The notes: generated by a model not told the origin, from the letters alone. Shown: positions 25,982 through 35,382, counted from the stretch's first letter. The stretch: DNA of 64,000 nt from Gammaproteobacteria bacterium MFB021 (GCA_000737985.1 JNVT01000067.1:58878-122877), one strand, 5' to 3'. A program made the numbers and translations.

Positions 25982-26998
25982 TTAGCTTTGTCTATGGTCG
26001 CTCGAAAGGCCGTCTATATGCTCCCGCCAGCGATCCCAGGCCGGGCGTGGCGCCAGCGATTCGCGCAGATAGTCGAGAAAGGCGCGCACCTTGCGCGTGC
26101 GCAGACGGCGCTCCGTGGTCAGCACGTGGATATCGCGGCGACCCGGCATCACCTCGCCGCGCCACGCCTCCAGCAGTGGCACCAGCTCGCCTTGTGAGAG
26201 CGCATCGCCGATCAGCCAGGTGGGAAACAGCACCAGCCCCTGCCCCAGCAGCGCGGCGCGCAGCAGGCTCTCGGCATCGTTGCTGTAAAGGTTGCCGCTG
26301 ACCTCAAACGGGGTCGAACCGCTCTGCTCCGGCGTCTGGAAATACCAGCGCTGGCGGCCCATCTCGCCCTGGTAGAGCAGGCAGTTGTGCTCGCTCAGCG
26401 CCTCGGGTGTCTGCGGTGCCCCGTGTGCTTCGAGATAGCTCGGGGCGGCGGCCACTACGTAGTTCATCGGTGCCAGGCGGCGCGCCACCAGCGAAGAGTC
26501 GGCCAGGTCGCCGACACGAAAGGTGATGTCCTGGCCTTCTCTCACCGGGTCGACGACCTGATCGCTCAGCTGCAGCTCGGCGGTGATGCCGCGGTGGCGG
26601 CGCTGGAAGGCATGCAGCAGCGGCACGATCTGGCGCTGGCCGAAGGCGACAGGCGCGTTGATGCGCAGCACGCCGCTGGGCTCGGCGTCGGGGTAGGCCA
26701 GCGCCTCGGTGGCGAAATCGAGCCGTTCCAGAATCTCGCGGATCTCTTCGTAGTAGCGCCAGCCCGCGTCGGTGAGCGCGACGGCGCGGGTATGCCGGTA
26801 GAGCAGCGGCTGGCCGAGCGCCTCTTCCAGAGCGCGAATTTGGCGCGAGACCGAGGAGACCGCGCGGTGAAAATGCCGGGCGGCGGCGGTGAAGCTGCCG
26901 GTCGCGGCGACGCGCTCGAAGACGCGCAGGGCGTTGAGATCCAGCGTGTCGAGCGCCTGCCGCGTTGTCGGTCTGTCCATTATCGAGTTGCGCTCCAT
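25982..26998 (-). CDS. LysR family transcriptional regulator
   Basis: A 338-residue LysR protein: N-terminal winged helix (LDLNALRVFERVAATGSFTA, then RAVSSVSRQIRALEEALGQP) and effector domain (VLRINAPVAFGQRQIVPLLH). It is of the CrgA/DmlR-like group, which often regulates a divergent dehydrogenase or reductase. The divergent gene at 27125 is a PRISE-like reductase, a natural target. An alternative start at 26980 is possible; neither start has a strong ribosome site. Confidence 0.9.
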   Translation of the reverse strand: MERNSIMDRPTTRQALDTLDLNALRVFERVAATGSFTAAARHFHRAVSSVSRQIRALEEALGQPLLYRHTRAVALTDAGWRYYEEIREILERLDFATEALAYPDAEPSGVLRINAPVAFGQRQIVPLLHAFQRRHRGITAELQLSDQVVDPVREGQDITFRVGDLADSSLVARRLAPMNYVVAAAPSYLEAHGAPQTPEALSEHNCLLYQGEMGRQRWYFQTPEQSGSTPFEVSGNLYSNDAESLLRAALLGQGLVLFPTWLIGDALSQGELVPLLEAWRGEVMPGRRDIHVLTTERRLRTRKVRAFLDYLRESLAPRPAWDRWREHIDGLSSDHRQS

Positions 26999-27124
26999 GC
27001 AATAAAGATTTGCGAGGCTTTCGATTGTAGCAACGATCCGGCGCTACCAGACTGCGCTCATCGATCCGGCTCGCTGCCGGGTCTTCCGGATTCGATTCCC
27101 TGACTGGAAAGGAGGTCATCGACC

Positions 27125-28198
27125 ATGCGTAAGGGGACTGCACTCGTCGTCGGCGCCACCGGCATCACCGGCGGCAATCTGGCCAGCCATCTCGTCGCCA
27201 GCGGCTGGACCGTCTACGGCCTGTCACGCCGCGCCACCGAGCAGAGCGGGGTGATTCCCGTCGCCGCCGACCTGCTGGACCCAACCGCCACCGAGCAGGC
27301 GCTGGCCGGCCTGCCGATCACCCACGTCTTCTACTGCACCTGGATTCGCCGTGACAACGAGCGTGCCAACGTCGAGACCAACAGCCAGATGATGCGCAAT
27401 CTGTTCGCTGCGCTCGACGCGGCGCCGCTCGCGCATGCCTCGCTGGTCACCGGCACCAAGCAGTATCTGGGCTCGTTCGAGGCCTACGGCAGCGGGCGGA
27501 TCGAGACGCCGTTCCGCGAGTCCGAGCCGCGTGTGCCCGGCGACAACTTCTACTATGCGCTGGAAGACGTGCTGTTCGAGACCGCCGAGCGCCGGGGCTT
27601 GGCCTGGAACGTGCATCGCCCCCACACGGTGATCGGCTATGCCCGCGGCAACGCCATGAACATGGGCACGACGCTGGCGGTCTATGCCTCGATCTGCCGC
27701 GAGACCGGACGGCCGTTCGTCTTCCCCGGCTCGCAGACGCAGTGGAACGCGCTCACCGACATGACCGATGCGCTGGTGCTGGCGCGCCAGATGGCGTGGG
27801 CGGCGACCACGCCGGGCGCGGCGAATCAGGCCTTCAATACCGTCAATGGAGACGTGTTCCGCTGGCGCCGGATGTGGCGCGAAATCGGCGAGTATTTTGG
27901 TCTAGACAGTCGGGGGCCCGAAGCCTCGGACGACCCGGCGTCGATGCAGCCGCTCGACGAACAGATGGCCGGTGCCGAATCGATCTGGCGCGAGATCGCC
28001 GCCAAGCACGATCTGGTCGAGCCGGATGTCGCCAAGCTGGCCTCCTGGTGGCACACCGATGCCGATCTCGGCCGCGACCAGGAGTGCGTCAACGACACCA
28101 CCAAGTCGCGGGACTTCGGCTTCGATCACTTCCGCGAGACGCGCGCGGCGTTTTTCGATCTGTTCGATCGGCTGCGGGCGGAGAAGATCATTCCCTGA
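27125..28198 (+). CDS. PRISE-like short-chain reductase (progesterone 5-beta-reductase/iridoid synthase type)
   Basis: A 357-residue extended short-chain dehydrogenase. The Rossmann motif is VVGATGITGGNLASHL. Instead of the usual YxxxK it has NFYYALED, with a lysine in VTGTKQYLGSFEAYG, the arrangement of PRISE enzymes that reduce enones. FYCTWIRRDNERANVETN is also typical of that group. It probably uses NADPH to reduce a C=C conjugated to a carbonyl; the substrate is unknown. It has a strong AAGGAGG ribosome site, is divergent from a LysR gene and ends at a hairpin terminator. Confidence 0.85.
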   Translation: MRKGTALVVGATGITGGNLASHLVASGWTVYGLSRRATEQSGVIPVAADLLDPTATEQALAGLPITHVFYCTWIRRDNERANVETNSQMMRNLFAALDAAPLAHASLVTGTKQYLGSFEAYGSGRIETPFRESEPRVPGDNFYYALEDVLFETAERRGLAWNVHRPHTVIGYARGNAMNMGTTLAVYASICRETGRPFVFPGSQTQWNALTDMTDALVLARQMAWAATTPGAANQAFNTVNGDVFRWRRMWREIGEYFGLDSRGPEASDDPASMQPLDEQMAGAESIWREIAAKHDLVEPDVAKLASWWHTDADLGRDQECVNDTTKSRDFGFDHFRETRAAFFDLFDRLRAEKIIP

Positions 28199-28240
28199 TC
28201 GCCCCGACTGATCGATTCGTCCCGATCGGCTAGAGAAAAG

Positions 28241-28269
28241 AAAACCGGCGCCCTCTTGGCGCCGGTTTT
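28241..28269. terminator. Hairpin terminator, usable in both directions
   Basis: AAAACCGGCGCC (28241-28252), a 5-nt loop, then GGCGCCGGTTTT (28258-28269): a perfect 12-bp stem with A/T runs at the base. It lies between the convergent reductase and inositol monophosphatase genes. Confidence 0.92.
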
Positions 28270-28304
28270 CGTCGTCTTGCGCGTTGAAAACGCCCGGGTC
28301 GTGT

Positions 28305-29144
28305 TCAGACCAGAAAGCTGAACTTCTCGCGCAACTGCTCCCAATGCGCTCTCGAGCTGGCCGCCAGCACCGTGCCCTTGTGAATCGTCGGCTGGTAGGG
28401 CGTGCCGTCGAGCAGCGCCGAGTAGCCCCCGGCTTCGGCGTGGATCATCAGCCCCGCGGCGTGATCCCACGGCATCAGCTTGCCGGTGAGCATGAAGTCG
28501 ACGAAACCGAACGCCATGGTGCGGTACTCATGGCAGGCGCAGCCGAACGCCATCATGCGCTGGAAGTCGGGGAAGGTCGCGGCGAGCTGGTACTGCTGCG
28601 GCTTGGGGAAGAGCCGGATCGAGGTCGAGCCGACCATCTCGTCGAAGTTCGCGGTATCCGAGACCTGCAGCCGGCGCTGGGTGCCATCCGGGCGGCCGAA
28701 CCAGGCGCCCTCGCCGTGGCGCGCGACGATCCAGTCGTCCGCCATGGGGTCGTAGAGCAGCCCGAAGATCGTCTCGCCGAAGCTGGTGGCGGCCAGGATC
28801 ACGCCGAACTGGTTGAGCCCGCGGGCGAAGTTCCAGGTGCCGTCGACCGGGTCGATGATCAATGCCAGCTCGGCACCGGCGATATCGCCCAGGCTGGCGC
28901 TGCCATCGGCCACCGCTTCCTCGCCGATCACCGTCACCGCCGGCAGCAGCTCGCGAATCGCCGCCGTCATCATCCGCTCGGCGCCCTGATCGGCATCGGT
29001 GACCAGGTCGTCCGGTGCGCTCTTGGCGCGGATCGCTTCTTCCGACAGGTTGCGAAAGCGCGGCAGGATCTCGCGCTTGGCGGCGTCGCGCACGATATCG
29101 ATCAGGTGCTGCTGTTGCTCGAGGCTGATGGCTCTGGCTGGCAT
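28305..29144 (-). CDS. Inositol monophosphatase family protein
   Basis: A 279-residue Mg-dependent phosphatase. Metal-site motifs are VIGEEAV, IDPVDGTWNFARG (the D-P-[IVL]-D-G-T core) and PWDHAAGLMIHAEAGG near the C-terminus. It hydrolyses a phosphate monoester such as inositol-1-phosphate, histidinol phosphate or a related sugar phosphate; which one cannot be told. The upstream AGGAGATTCGC supports the ATG. It is divergent from the ATP-grasp gene, across a 317-bp spacer. Confidence 0.9.
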   Translation of the reverse strand: MPARAISLEQQQHLIDIVRDAAKREILPRFRNLSEEAIRAKSAPDDLVTDADQGAERMMTAAIRELLPAVTVIGEEAVADGSASLGDIAGAELALIIDPVDGTWNFARGLNQFGVILAATSFGETIFGLLYDPMADDWIVARHGEGAWFGRPDGTQRRLQVSDTANFDEMVGSTSIRLFPKPQQYQLAATFPDFQRMMAFGCACHEYRTMAFGFVDFMLTGKLMPWDHAAGLMIHAEAGGYSALLDGTPYQPTIHKGTVLAASSRAHWEQLREKFSFLV

Positions 29145-29243
29145 GCGAATCTCCTGGGCGATGGGGGGGATCCCTACAATGGGGGAATCCCTAGGGTATC
29201 CGATTCCAGCGTGATTGACGTCTCTCCGGCGCCAGGCGCCTAT

Positions 29244-29396
29244 TATGGTGCATGCACCATAGATGCGGGGTGATCACGGCTGCTGGAAGGTGCTTGTATA
29301 GCTAATAAAGAATATTAGTAATTTCAGTTTTCTAGTGCCGATATGCGCTGATTATGACGGCTTTTGTCAGCGTTTTGGCGGATGGGGTGGCACTAG
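29244..29396. promoter_or_regulatory. Region of palindromes and nested inverted repeats upstream of the ATP-grasp gene
   Basis: In the 317-bp spacer 29145-29461 I see an 18-bp perfect palindrome TATGGTGCATGCACCATA (29244-29261), directly after GGCGCC-A-GGCGCC (29228-29240). A hairpin CTAATA-AAGAA-TATTAG follows (29302-29318). Then comes a nested pair: CTAGTGCC (29332-29339) with GGCACTAG (29389-29396), enclosing CGCTGA (29346-29351) with TCAGCG (29367-29372). The last could form a branched leader RNA 65 bp before the start codon. The area is AT-rich around 29295-29330. The function is unproven. Confidence 0.55.
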
Positions 29397-29461
29397 TCGG
29401 CATCTCCCCTACACTGAGGTAGGCATACATCACAACGACAGCGAACAGGGAGACACCGACC

Positions 29462-30685
29462 ATGGAAAAGAATCCCGACAAGGGCTACATCGCGCTGCTG
29501 GGCTGGAGCCTGGGCGCGGTGGAGGCTGCCGCGGCCTTCGATCGTCGCTATGTGGTGGTCGCCCCGGAGTGGGCCGAAGAGTACTGCCGTCAGCACGAGA
29601 TCCCCTACCTGCCGTGGAACTTCGAGCGTCTCAACGACCGTTCGATGGAGATCGCCGAAACCCTGCGCGACATGGGCGTGGACGCGGCGGTGCCGCTGTT
29701 CGAGGAGACCGTGGAGTGGGCCGGGGCGATCAACTCGGTGCTGATGCAGAATCCACGTCTGCACGGCCAGGCGGTGCTGTTCCGCGACAAGGCGCTGATG
29801 AAGCGCCGCGCGCAGTTGGGTGGCATCCGCGTGGGCATCTTCGAGGAGGCCCACGAGAGGAGCGACGTGGTGCGCTTCTTCAAGCGCGTCAACCAGACGC
29901 TGCTCAAGCTCGACGGCGACCCCGACGACCCGATCCACCTCAAGGCCTTCGACAAGGCCGGCTGCCTCGGCCACCGGGTGATCCGCACCTATGAAGAGAT
30001 CGACGCCATCCCCGAGAGCGAGTACCCGCTGCTGATGGAGAGCCATCTGGACGGCTGGGAGTTCGCCGTCGAAGCCTGGGTCTGGGACGGCAAGATCCAG
30101 TTCCTCAACATTTCCGAATACGTCACCCTCGGCTACTCGGTCTTCGTGCCGGCGACCCCGGAGCTGGAGCAGTACCGCGAGCAGATCACGCGCCAGATCG
30201 AGCTCCTGATCAAGACGTTCGACATCCAGTTCGGCCAGATCCACCCGGAGTACTTCGTCACCAGCGACGGCACCATGTACTTCGGCGAAGTCGCCTATCG
30301 CCCGCCGGGGTTCAAGGCGTTCGAACTGATCGAGCGCGCCTACGGCTTCAACGCCTATCAGGCCTCGATGCTGGTGTTCGACCCCAAGGCTACCGCGGAA
30401 GAGGTCGCCGCCTTCTTCCCCGAGCCGGTCACCGGCGCCAAAGGGCACGCCGGCTGCTTCGGTGTCTATCCGCGCCGGCGGGTGGTCAGCCGTCTGGAGA
30501 TTCCGGAGGAGACCGAGCAACACCCCTATTTCGACTACCACGAACTCAGCGCGCCGCTGGAGGAGACCGTGACCAAGCGCACGGCGTTCGGCACCCACTG
30601 GGGGCTTCTGTTCTTCTTCGGCGACGACCCGCACACCCTGCGCGACCTGCTCAAACATCAGGAGTCGCTTGATTTCTACGTCTGA
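29462..30685 (+). CDS. ATP-grasp domain protein
   Basis: A 407-residue cytosolic protein with the ATP-grasp layout. An N-terminal Rossmann-like domain (YIALLGWSLGAVEAAAAFDR) is followed by the ATP-binding half (LLKLDGDPDDPIHLKAFDKA) and a C-terminal acid cluster (QFGQIHPEYFVTSDGTMYFG, then EVAYRPPG) that would bind magnesium. Such enzymes ligate a carboxylate to an amine or thiol through an acylphosphate. The start has GGGAG upstream. The downstream unknown gene overlaps its 3' end by 17 nt, so the two are co-translated and probably act together. The substrate is unknown. Confidence 0.8.
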   Translation: MEKNPDKGYIALLGWSLGAVEAAAAFDRRYVVVAPEWAEEYCRQHEIPYLPWNFERLNDRSMEIAETLRDMGVDAAVPLFEETVEWAGAINSVLMQNPRLHGQAVLFRDKALMKRRAQLGGIRVGIFEEAHERSDVVRFFKRVNQTLLKLDGDPDDPIHLKAFDKAGCLGHRVIRTYEEIDAIPESEYPLLMESHLDGWEFAVEAWVWDGKIQFLNISEYVTLGYSVFVPATPELEQYREQITRQIELLIKTFDIQFGQIHPEYFVTSDGTMYFGEVAYRPPGFKAFELIERAYGFNAYQASMLVFDPKATAEEVAAFFPEPVTGAKGHAGCFGVYPRRRVVSRLEIPEETEQHPYFDYHELSAPLEETVTKRTAFGTHWGLLFFFGDDPHTLRDLLKHQESLDFYV

Positions 30686-32738
30686 TCCGCGACAGTGGCA
30701 GAGTCTTTTCGGATTCGCCCAGAGTGGCGGGGAGTGTCAGCGCATGTCGTCGGATAACGAGCTGCCGGTCAGCGAGCAGCGCCTGGGTGCGCTGCTGCAA
30801 CAGCTCGAGGCGGCACTCGCCGCGCTCGAATCGGCGCCCAGTTTTTCCCGCCCGGGGCGCGCCGGGCGGGTCTTCGATCTGGCGCGGCGTATCCTGCTCG
30901 AATCGGGTGGCTGCGCGGCGCTGGAGCAGCGCGCCCAGGCGATCGAGCAGGCGGGAACCTTCGCCGACTCCGACTGGGCCGAACCCCAGCGCCTGCAGCC
31001 GGCGCTGACCCCGGCCTCGCTCGGTAGCCCCCAGGCCGAGACGGTGGTGATCGAGGCGCTCAGCGAGCTGCGCCTGCTGGCAGTGGCGCGCGGCGACTAC
31101 GCGCATCCGTTGATCTCCGCCGAGCAGGCGCACAATCACCTGACCCAGGTCCTGGCGCTCAACCTGTCGCGTATCTTCGCCTTTTCCGGCGAGGCCGAGC
31201 GCGAGACCCAGGGGCGTCTGGCCGAGGTGCCGCGGGCGCTGTTGCGCTATCTCGCCGAGCGGGTCGGCTATGAGTTCATCGTCGAGACCATGATCGACGA
31301 AATCTGGCGGCTGCTTGGCCAGCGCCCGCTGATGGTCGCTCCGGTACGCCGGATGATCGATCAGTTGGCGCTGTGTCAGGCCAACCCGGAGATCGACCTC
31401 GGCACCAGCGGCCAGGGCGCGGCGCGGCTGGTCAGCAGCCTCTACGGGCCGACCCAGGGTTGCCGCGAAGACCCTGGCGTCGAAGCCTATGCCGGCCGGC
31501 TCGCCGGTATGGATACCGCGGCGCTGCAGCAGGAGGCCACCGGGATGGCGCGGGCGATGCACGATACCGGCCTGGTCTCGCCCTATCACCCGGTGCTGCT
31601 GCGCTATCTGCTCGACCACGGCGACCACCTGATCAGCGAAGCGCTGGGGCTCTCGACCACCGGGCGCGACTGCCTGCTCTGCTATCACCAGTTGATCCGT
31701 GCCCTGATCGACGCGGTGGCGCATCCGGCCACCGCCCAGGGACTCTACGGGCTGGCGCTGCTGCTCGAACGCGGGATTCTCTATCAGCCGCCGCTGGCAC
31801 CGGCGCTGTGGCGTCAACTGGGCCTGCTGCTGAGCGACAACGCCCGCCAGCGTCTGCGTCTGGCCTACGGTGATGCCACGACGCCCGAGGCGCGGCTGGT
31901 GGAGGGTGTGCTGTGCATGCTCGGGCTGCCGCTGGGCGTGGGGCAGGGTAACAACCCCACCTGCCAGTCGGCACGCGCGCTCTCCATGTGGGCCTACAAC
32001 GACCCCGACTATCTGCTGCAGATGGTGACCTGGGCGGCGCGTGACGACGAGATCGTGATGCACTTCGAAGGCCAGCCGATCTCGTCGAACACCAGCGGTG
32101 TCGGGCTCGCCAGCGGCATGACGCTGGATCTCGATCCGGTCTCGCTGCTGGTGGTGCCGCATCTGGATCGTATCTATGCCGAAATGGGGCGGCTGTGCAT
32201 CGGCCGCGACGGCGATCCACACCGCTGGGTCAACCCCGAGTTCCACGGCTGGTGGGCCGGGCGCGGCTTCCATATCAGCGTGGATATCGCCAGCGGCCGG
32301 ATCGATGACCCCGAGACCTTCTACCGCCATTTTTATGCCGCCTACCACCCGCTCTACAACGGCAACCAGCCGCTGGTGCACCCGCAGCCGGCGGGGATCG
32401 CGGTGACCGACAGCGCCGCGCGCTTCATCGGCTGGCACGCCATCACCATCCTGCGGGCCGCGCTCGGCCCCGACGAGGGCATGCGGGTCTACTTCTTCAA
32501 CCCCAACAACGATAGCGGCCAGGATTGGGGCGACGGCGTGCGGGTCAGCACCGACGGCAACGGTGAGCGCTTCGGCGAAGCCTCGCTGCCGTTCGCCCAG
32601 TTCGCCTCGCGGCTCTATATCTTCCACCTCGACCCACAGGAGGAGGGCGCCCCGGCGCATGTCTCCGCCGATGAGCTGGGCGAGGTGATGGGCTACCTGC
32701 GGCGCAGCTGGGGGGCCGAGCGTCTGGCCCCGGCCTGA
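30669..32738 (+). CDS. Uncharacterised 689-residue protein, possible Cys-His-Asn enzyme
   Basis: I do not recognise a named family. It overlaps the ATP-grasp gene by 17 nt, with AGGAG five bases before a TTG start at 30669; an ATG at 30744 preceded by GGGGAG is the alternative. The first 400 residues are helical and Leu/Ala-rich with no signal peptide. The last 270 are richer in aromatic residues. There NNPTCQSARALSMW (C432), RFIGWHAITILRA (H590) and RVYFFNPNNDSG (N611) appear in the order and local contexts of papain-like or transglutaminase-like catalytic triads. That reading is inference from motif shape only. Context suggests a partner of an ATP-dependent ligase. Confidence 0.7.
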   Translation: MISTSDPRQWQSLFGFAQSGGECQRMSSDNELPVSEQRLGALLQQLEAALAALESAPSFSRPGRAGRVFDLARRILLESGGCAALEQRAQAIEQAGTFADSDWAEPQRLQPALTPASLGSPQAETVVIEALSELRLLAVARGDYAHPLISAEQAHNHLTQVLALNLSRIFAFSGEAERETQGRLAEVPRALLRYLAERVGYEFIVETMIDEIWRLLGQRPLMVAPVRRMIDQLALCQANPEIDLGTSGQGAARLVSSLYGPTQGCREDPGVEAYAGRLAGMDTAALQQEATGMARAMHDTGLVSPYHPVLLRYLLDHGDHLISEALGLSTTGRDCLLCYHQLIRALIDAVAHPATAQGLYGLALLLERGILYQPPLAPALWRQLGLLLSDNARQRLRLAYGDATTPEARLVEGVLCMLGLPLGVGQGNNPTCQSARALSMWAYNDPDYLLQMVTWAARDDEIVMHFEGQPISSNTSGVGLASGMTLDLDPVSLLVVPHLDRIYAEMGRLCIGRDGDPHRWVNPEFHGWWAGRGFHISVDIASGRIDDPETFYRHFYAAYHPLYNGNQPLVHPQPAGIAVTDSAARFIGWHAITILRAALGPDEGMRVYFFNPNNDSGQDWGDGVRVSTDGNGERFGEASLPFAQFASRLYIFHLDPQEEGAPAHVSADELGEVMGYLRRSWGAERLAPA

Positions 32739-32772
32739 GCCGGGGCCATGACCTGATGTGCCGGGTCGTGGC

Positions 32773-33969
32773 TCAGCGTTGCTGAACCGAGGCCACCTGG
32801 CGGTCGCGGCCGGCGCCCAGGGCCGCGACCATGGCGCCCAGCGCAATGGCCACCAGCAGCCCGCCGACCGCGTTCCAGCCGCCGCTCCAGTCGTGCAGCA
32901 GGCCCACCAGCAGCGGCCCCAGCGCCGCCAGGGTGTAGCCGATGCCCTGGGCCATGGCGGAGAGGCTGGCCGCGGTCAGCGCATCCGGTGCGCGCAGCGC
33001 CAGCAGGGTCAGCGCCATGCTGAAGGTGCCGCCCTGACCCAGCCCGAGGATCACCACCCACACCCAGATGCTGCCGATGGGCGCATACAGACAGCCCATC
33101 AGCCCGGTGAGTGTCAGCCCCATCACCGCCACCAGCACCGCACGCTGATCTTTCATGCGGCTGCCGATCCACGGCGCGGCCAGCGCCGTGGTCACCTGCA
33201 ACAGAATCGATACCGACAGCGCCAGCCCCGCGGTGACCGGCGCCAGGCCGCGGTCCTGCAACAGTGTCGGCAACCAGCCGAAGACGGTGTAAGCGAGCGA
33301 CGACTGCAACCCCATGAATAGCGACACCTGCCACGCCAGCGGGTCGTGGCGCAGGCGCGCCCCGGTGCGTGCCGCCACCCGGGTCGCCGCGCTACCGCGC
33401 AGTTGCGGCAGCCACAGCAGCGCGGCGAGCACCGCGGGCAGCAGCCAGAACGCCAGCGCGCCTTGCCAGTCCGCCCCCAGCGCCTGGCGCAGCGGCTCGG
33501 TAGTGCCGGCCGCCGCCGAGGCGCCGAGGTTTAGCGCCACGGTGTAGAGCCCGGTCATGATGCTGACCCGCTCGGGGAAGTCGCGCTTGACGATACCCGG
33601 CAGCAGCACGCCGATCACCCCGATGCAGCCGCCGGCCAGGGCGGAGCCCAGCAGCAGCCCCAGGGCGCCGACGTAGGGGCGTAGCGCCAGCGCCACCCCC
33701 AGCACCAACAGCGCCAGGAACACGCTGCGCTCCGGGCCCAGGCGACGTACCAGACGCGGTGCCAGCGGCGCCGCCAGCCCCAGGAACAGCACCGGCAGCG
33801 TGGTCAGGATGCCCTGCACGCTGGGCGAGAGTGACAGCGCCTCGGCGATACTGCCGAGCACCGGCGAGACGCTGGTGAGCGCCGGACGCAGATTGAGCGC
33901 CACCAGCAGCAGCGCAACGAGAGTGAGCAGGCCCCGATGGGGCAGAGTGGAACGGGACACGGGATTCAT
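32773..33969 (-). CDS. MFS transporter, CynX/NimT type
   Basis: A 398-residue, 12-segment permease. LVALLLVALNLRPALTSVSP at the N-terminus (LRP-AxTS) is the recognisable opening of CynX/NimT transporters, which handle cyanate, nitroimidazoles and similar small solutes. The open frame continues upstream, but that part is the opposite strand of the AraC gene, so I start at ATG 33969. It is divergent from the AraC-type regulator at 34225, which may control it. The 255-bp spacer shows no site I can name. Confidence 0.85.
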   Translation of the reverse strand: MNPVSRSTLPHRGLLTLVALLLVALNLRPALTSVSPVLGSIAEALSLSPSVQGILTTLPVLFLGLAAPLAPRLVRRLGPERSVFLALLVLGVALALRPYVGALGLLLGSALAGGCIGVIGVLLPGIVKRDFPERVSIMTGLYTVALNLGASAAAGTTEPLRQALGADWQGALAFWLLPAVLAALLWLPQLRGSAATRVAARTGARLRHDPLAWQVSLFMGLQSSLAYTVFGWLPTLLQDRGLAPVTAGLALSVSILLQVTTALAAPWIGSRMKDQRAVLVAVMGLTLTGLMGCLYAPIGSIWVWVVILGLGQGGTFSMALTLLALRAPDALTAASLSAMAQGIGYTLAALGPLLVGLLHDWSGGWNAVGGLLVAIALGAMVAALGAGRDRQVASVQQR

Positions 33970-34224
33970 CCTTGAGCATCGCGAAGGCGGCACCCCTGGC
34001 GCCGCCGAGACGTGGCGAAGGATGGTGGCTGGCCGCGCCGAGCGCAAGGCACAGTGCCAGATGCAAGGTGTATGGTCGTGCCTGCGTGGGCCGGTATGGG
34101 ACGGTATGAGCCGAGGCGGGCCACGATGCGCTGGCCGTTGCGTGCCGGCCGCGGGTCGCTCTAGTCTGAGCGCGACGGCGCGCCTGAAGGCGGATTTCGG
34201 CGCGCGACTCTCGAGGGGGAGAGG

Positions 34225-35157
34225 ATGCGATACCACGTGCGTGGCTTCCGCGACTCCCAGCAGCACGCGGCAGCGATCGCCGGCTGGCAGCAGGTCTATG
34301 CGCAGCTCGGACCCGGGCGTCTCAGCAGTGAACTGCTGCTGCTGTCGGGCGAGCGCTTCCAGATCATTCACGAAGTGTTCGACAAGCGCGTCGTCCAGTA
34401 CGGCAAGGCGCCCGCTGATCGCTTCTGTGTGTCCTTGGCCACCGCGCCGACCGTGGATGATCCGCGGGGCAAGGCGGCTTCCCCGCGCCTGCTGATGCTG
34501 CGCGGCGGCGGCGAGTTCGTGCTGCATGCCCCGGCCGGCATGGCGCTACTGTCGTTCTGTGTCGATCTCGAGCGGCTGCGTCGTCTGGCCGAGATCGAGC
34601 TGGGCGCGGCCGAGGTGGCGCGCCTCACCGCGCTGCCGGCGCTGGAGGTGCCCCTGGCGCGGCTCGAGGCGATCAGGCTGGCGATCTTCCGCCACGTCGG
34701 CGGCCTCGGCCGGCGGCGTGGCGATGACGATGGCCTGCGCGAACGCAGCCTGGAAGAGACCCTGATGACCCTGCTGCTCGATCTGTGGCTCGAGCTCGGC
34801 GGCAACACGCCGCGGCGCGGTGTCGGCGTGAGTGCCTATCTCGTCAGACAGAGCCAGGCGCTGGTACTGGCCGAGCCGGCGCGGCCACCCAGCGTGCTGG
34901 AGCTGTGTGAGCGGCTGAACGTCAGCCGACGCACGCTGCAGGACAGCTTCCAGCGGGAGGTGGGCATGCCGCCAGTGGCATTTCTGCGCAGCCTGCGGCT
35001 CAACGCCGTGCGCCGCAAGCTGGCGAGCGCCGCGGCCAGAGGCGCCACGGTGGGCGACGTGGCCCAGGAGATGGGGTTCAGCCACCTCAGCCACTTTGCG
35101 GCGAACTATCACCAATTGTTCGGTGAATATCCCTCCGAGACCTGGCGGCGGGCCTGA
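34225..35157 (+). CDS. AraC family transcriptional regulator (EutR-like)
   Basis: A 310-residue regulator with the double helix-turn-helix at the C-terminus (SVLELCERLNVSRRTLQDSF, FLRSLRLNAVRRKLASA and VGDVAQEMGFSHLSHFAANY). The N-terminal half resembles EutR and related AraC members. No ethanolamine genes are present, so its target is more likely the divergent CynX-type transporter or the MFS/amidase pair downstream. The dispersed repeat copy C begins on its stop codon. Confidence 0.88.
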   Translation: MRYHVRGFRDSQQHAAAIAGWQQVYAQLGPGRLSSELLLLSGERFQIIHEVFDKRVVQYGKAPADRFCVSLATAPTVDDPRGKAASPRLLMLRGGGEFVLHAPAGMALLSFCVDLERLRRLAEIELGAAEVARLTALPALEVPLARLEAIRLAIFRHVGGLGRRRGDDDGLRERSLEETLMTLLLDLWLELGGNTPRRGVGVSAYLVRQSQALVLAEPARPPSVLELCERLNVSRRTLQDSFQREVGMPPVAFLRSLRLNAVRRKLASAAARGATVGDVAQEMGFSHLSHFAANYHQLFGEYPSETWRRA

Positions 35158-35382
35158 GAGGGCGTTTACAAAATGCCTGCGCTCGACGATACGGCGTTGA
35201 AATCGACCTCACTGAACGAAGTTCAGAACGTCCGAAGGACGGCCCGAAGGGCGAGCGGAGCGAGTAAAGTACTCATTTACACCACGTAAACTGGAACGCC
35301 AGCCCGGTCCCCTTTTCGGCCGATTTCGCCTTAGCTACGCGCCCCGGTCTGGCCTTCGCTCGTCGAATTTGTAAACACCCTC
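35157..35382 (+). repeat. Dispersed structured repeat, copy C
   Basis: Ends AGAGGGCGTTTACAAAAT (35157-35174) and AATTTGTAAACACCCTCT (35365-35382) pair 16 of 18. Core landmarks shared with copies A and B: TGCGCTCGACGATACGGCGTT, CTCATTTACACCACGTAAAC, CGGCCGATTTCGCCTT and GGCCTTCGCTCGTCGA. It carries about 60 bp of extra sequence, including ACTGAACGAAGTTCAGAACG. CTGAG flanks both ends (35154-35158 and 35382-35386). The left end overlaps the araC-family stop codon. It occupies most of the gap before the next gene. Confidence 0.85.

Noticed and set aside
33970..34527. N-terminal extension of the CynX-type transporter
   Set aside because: It is antisense to the start of the AraC-family gene, and the transporter's own first helix begins right after Met 33969.
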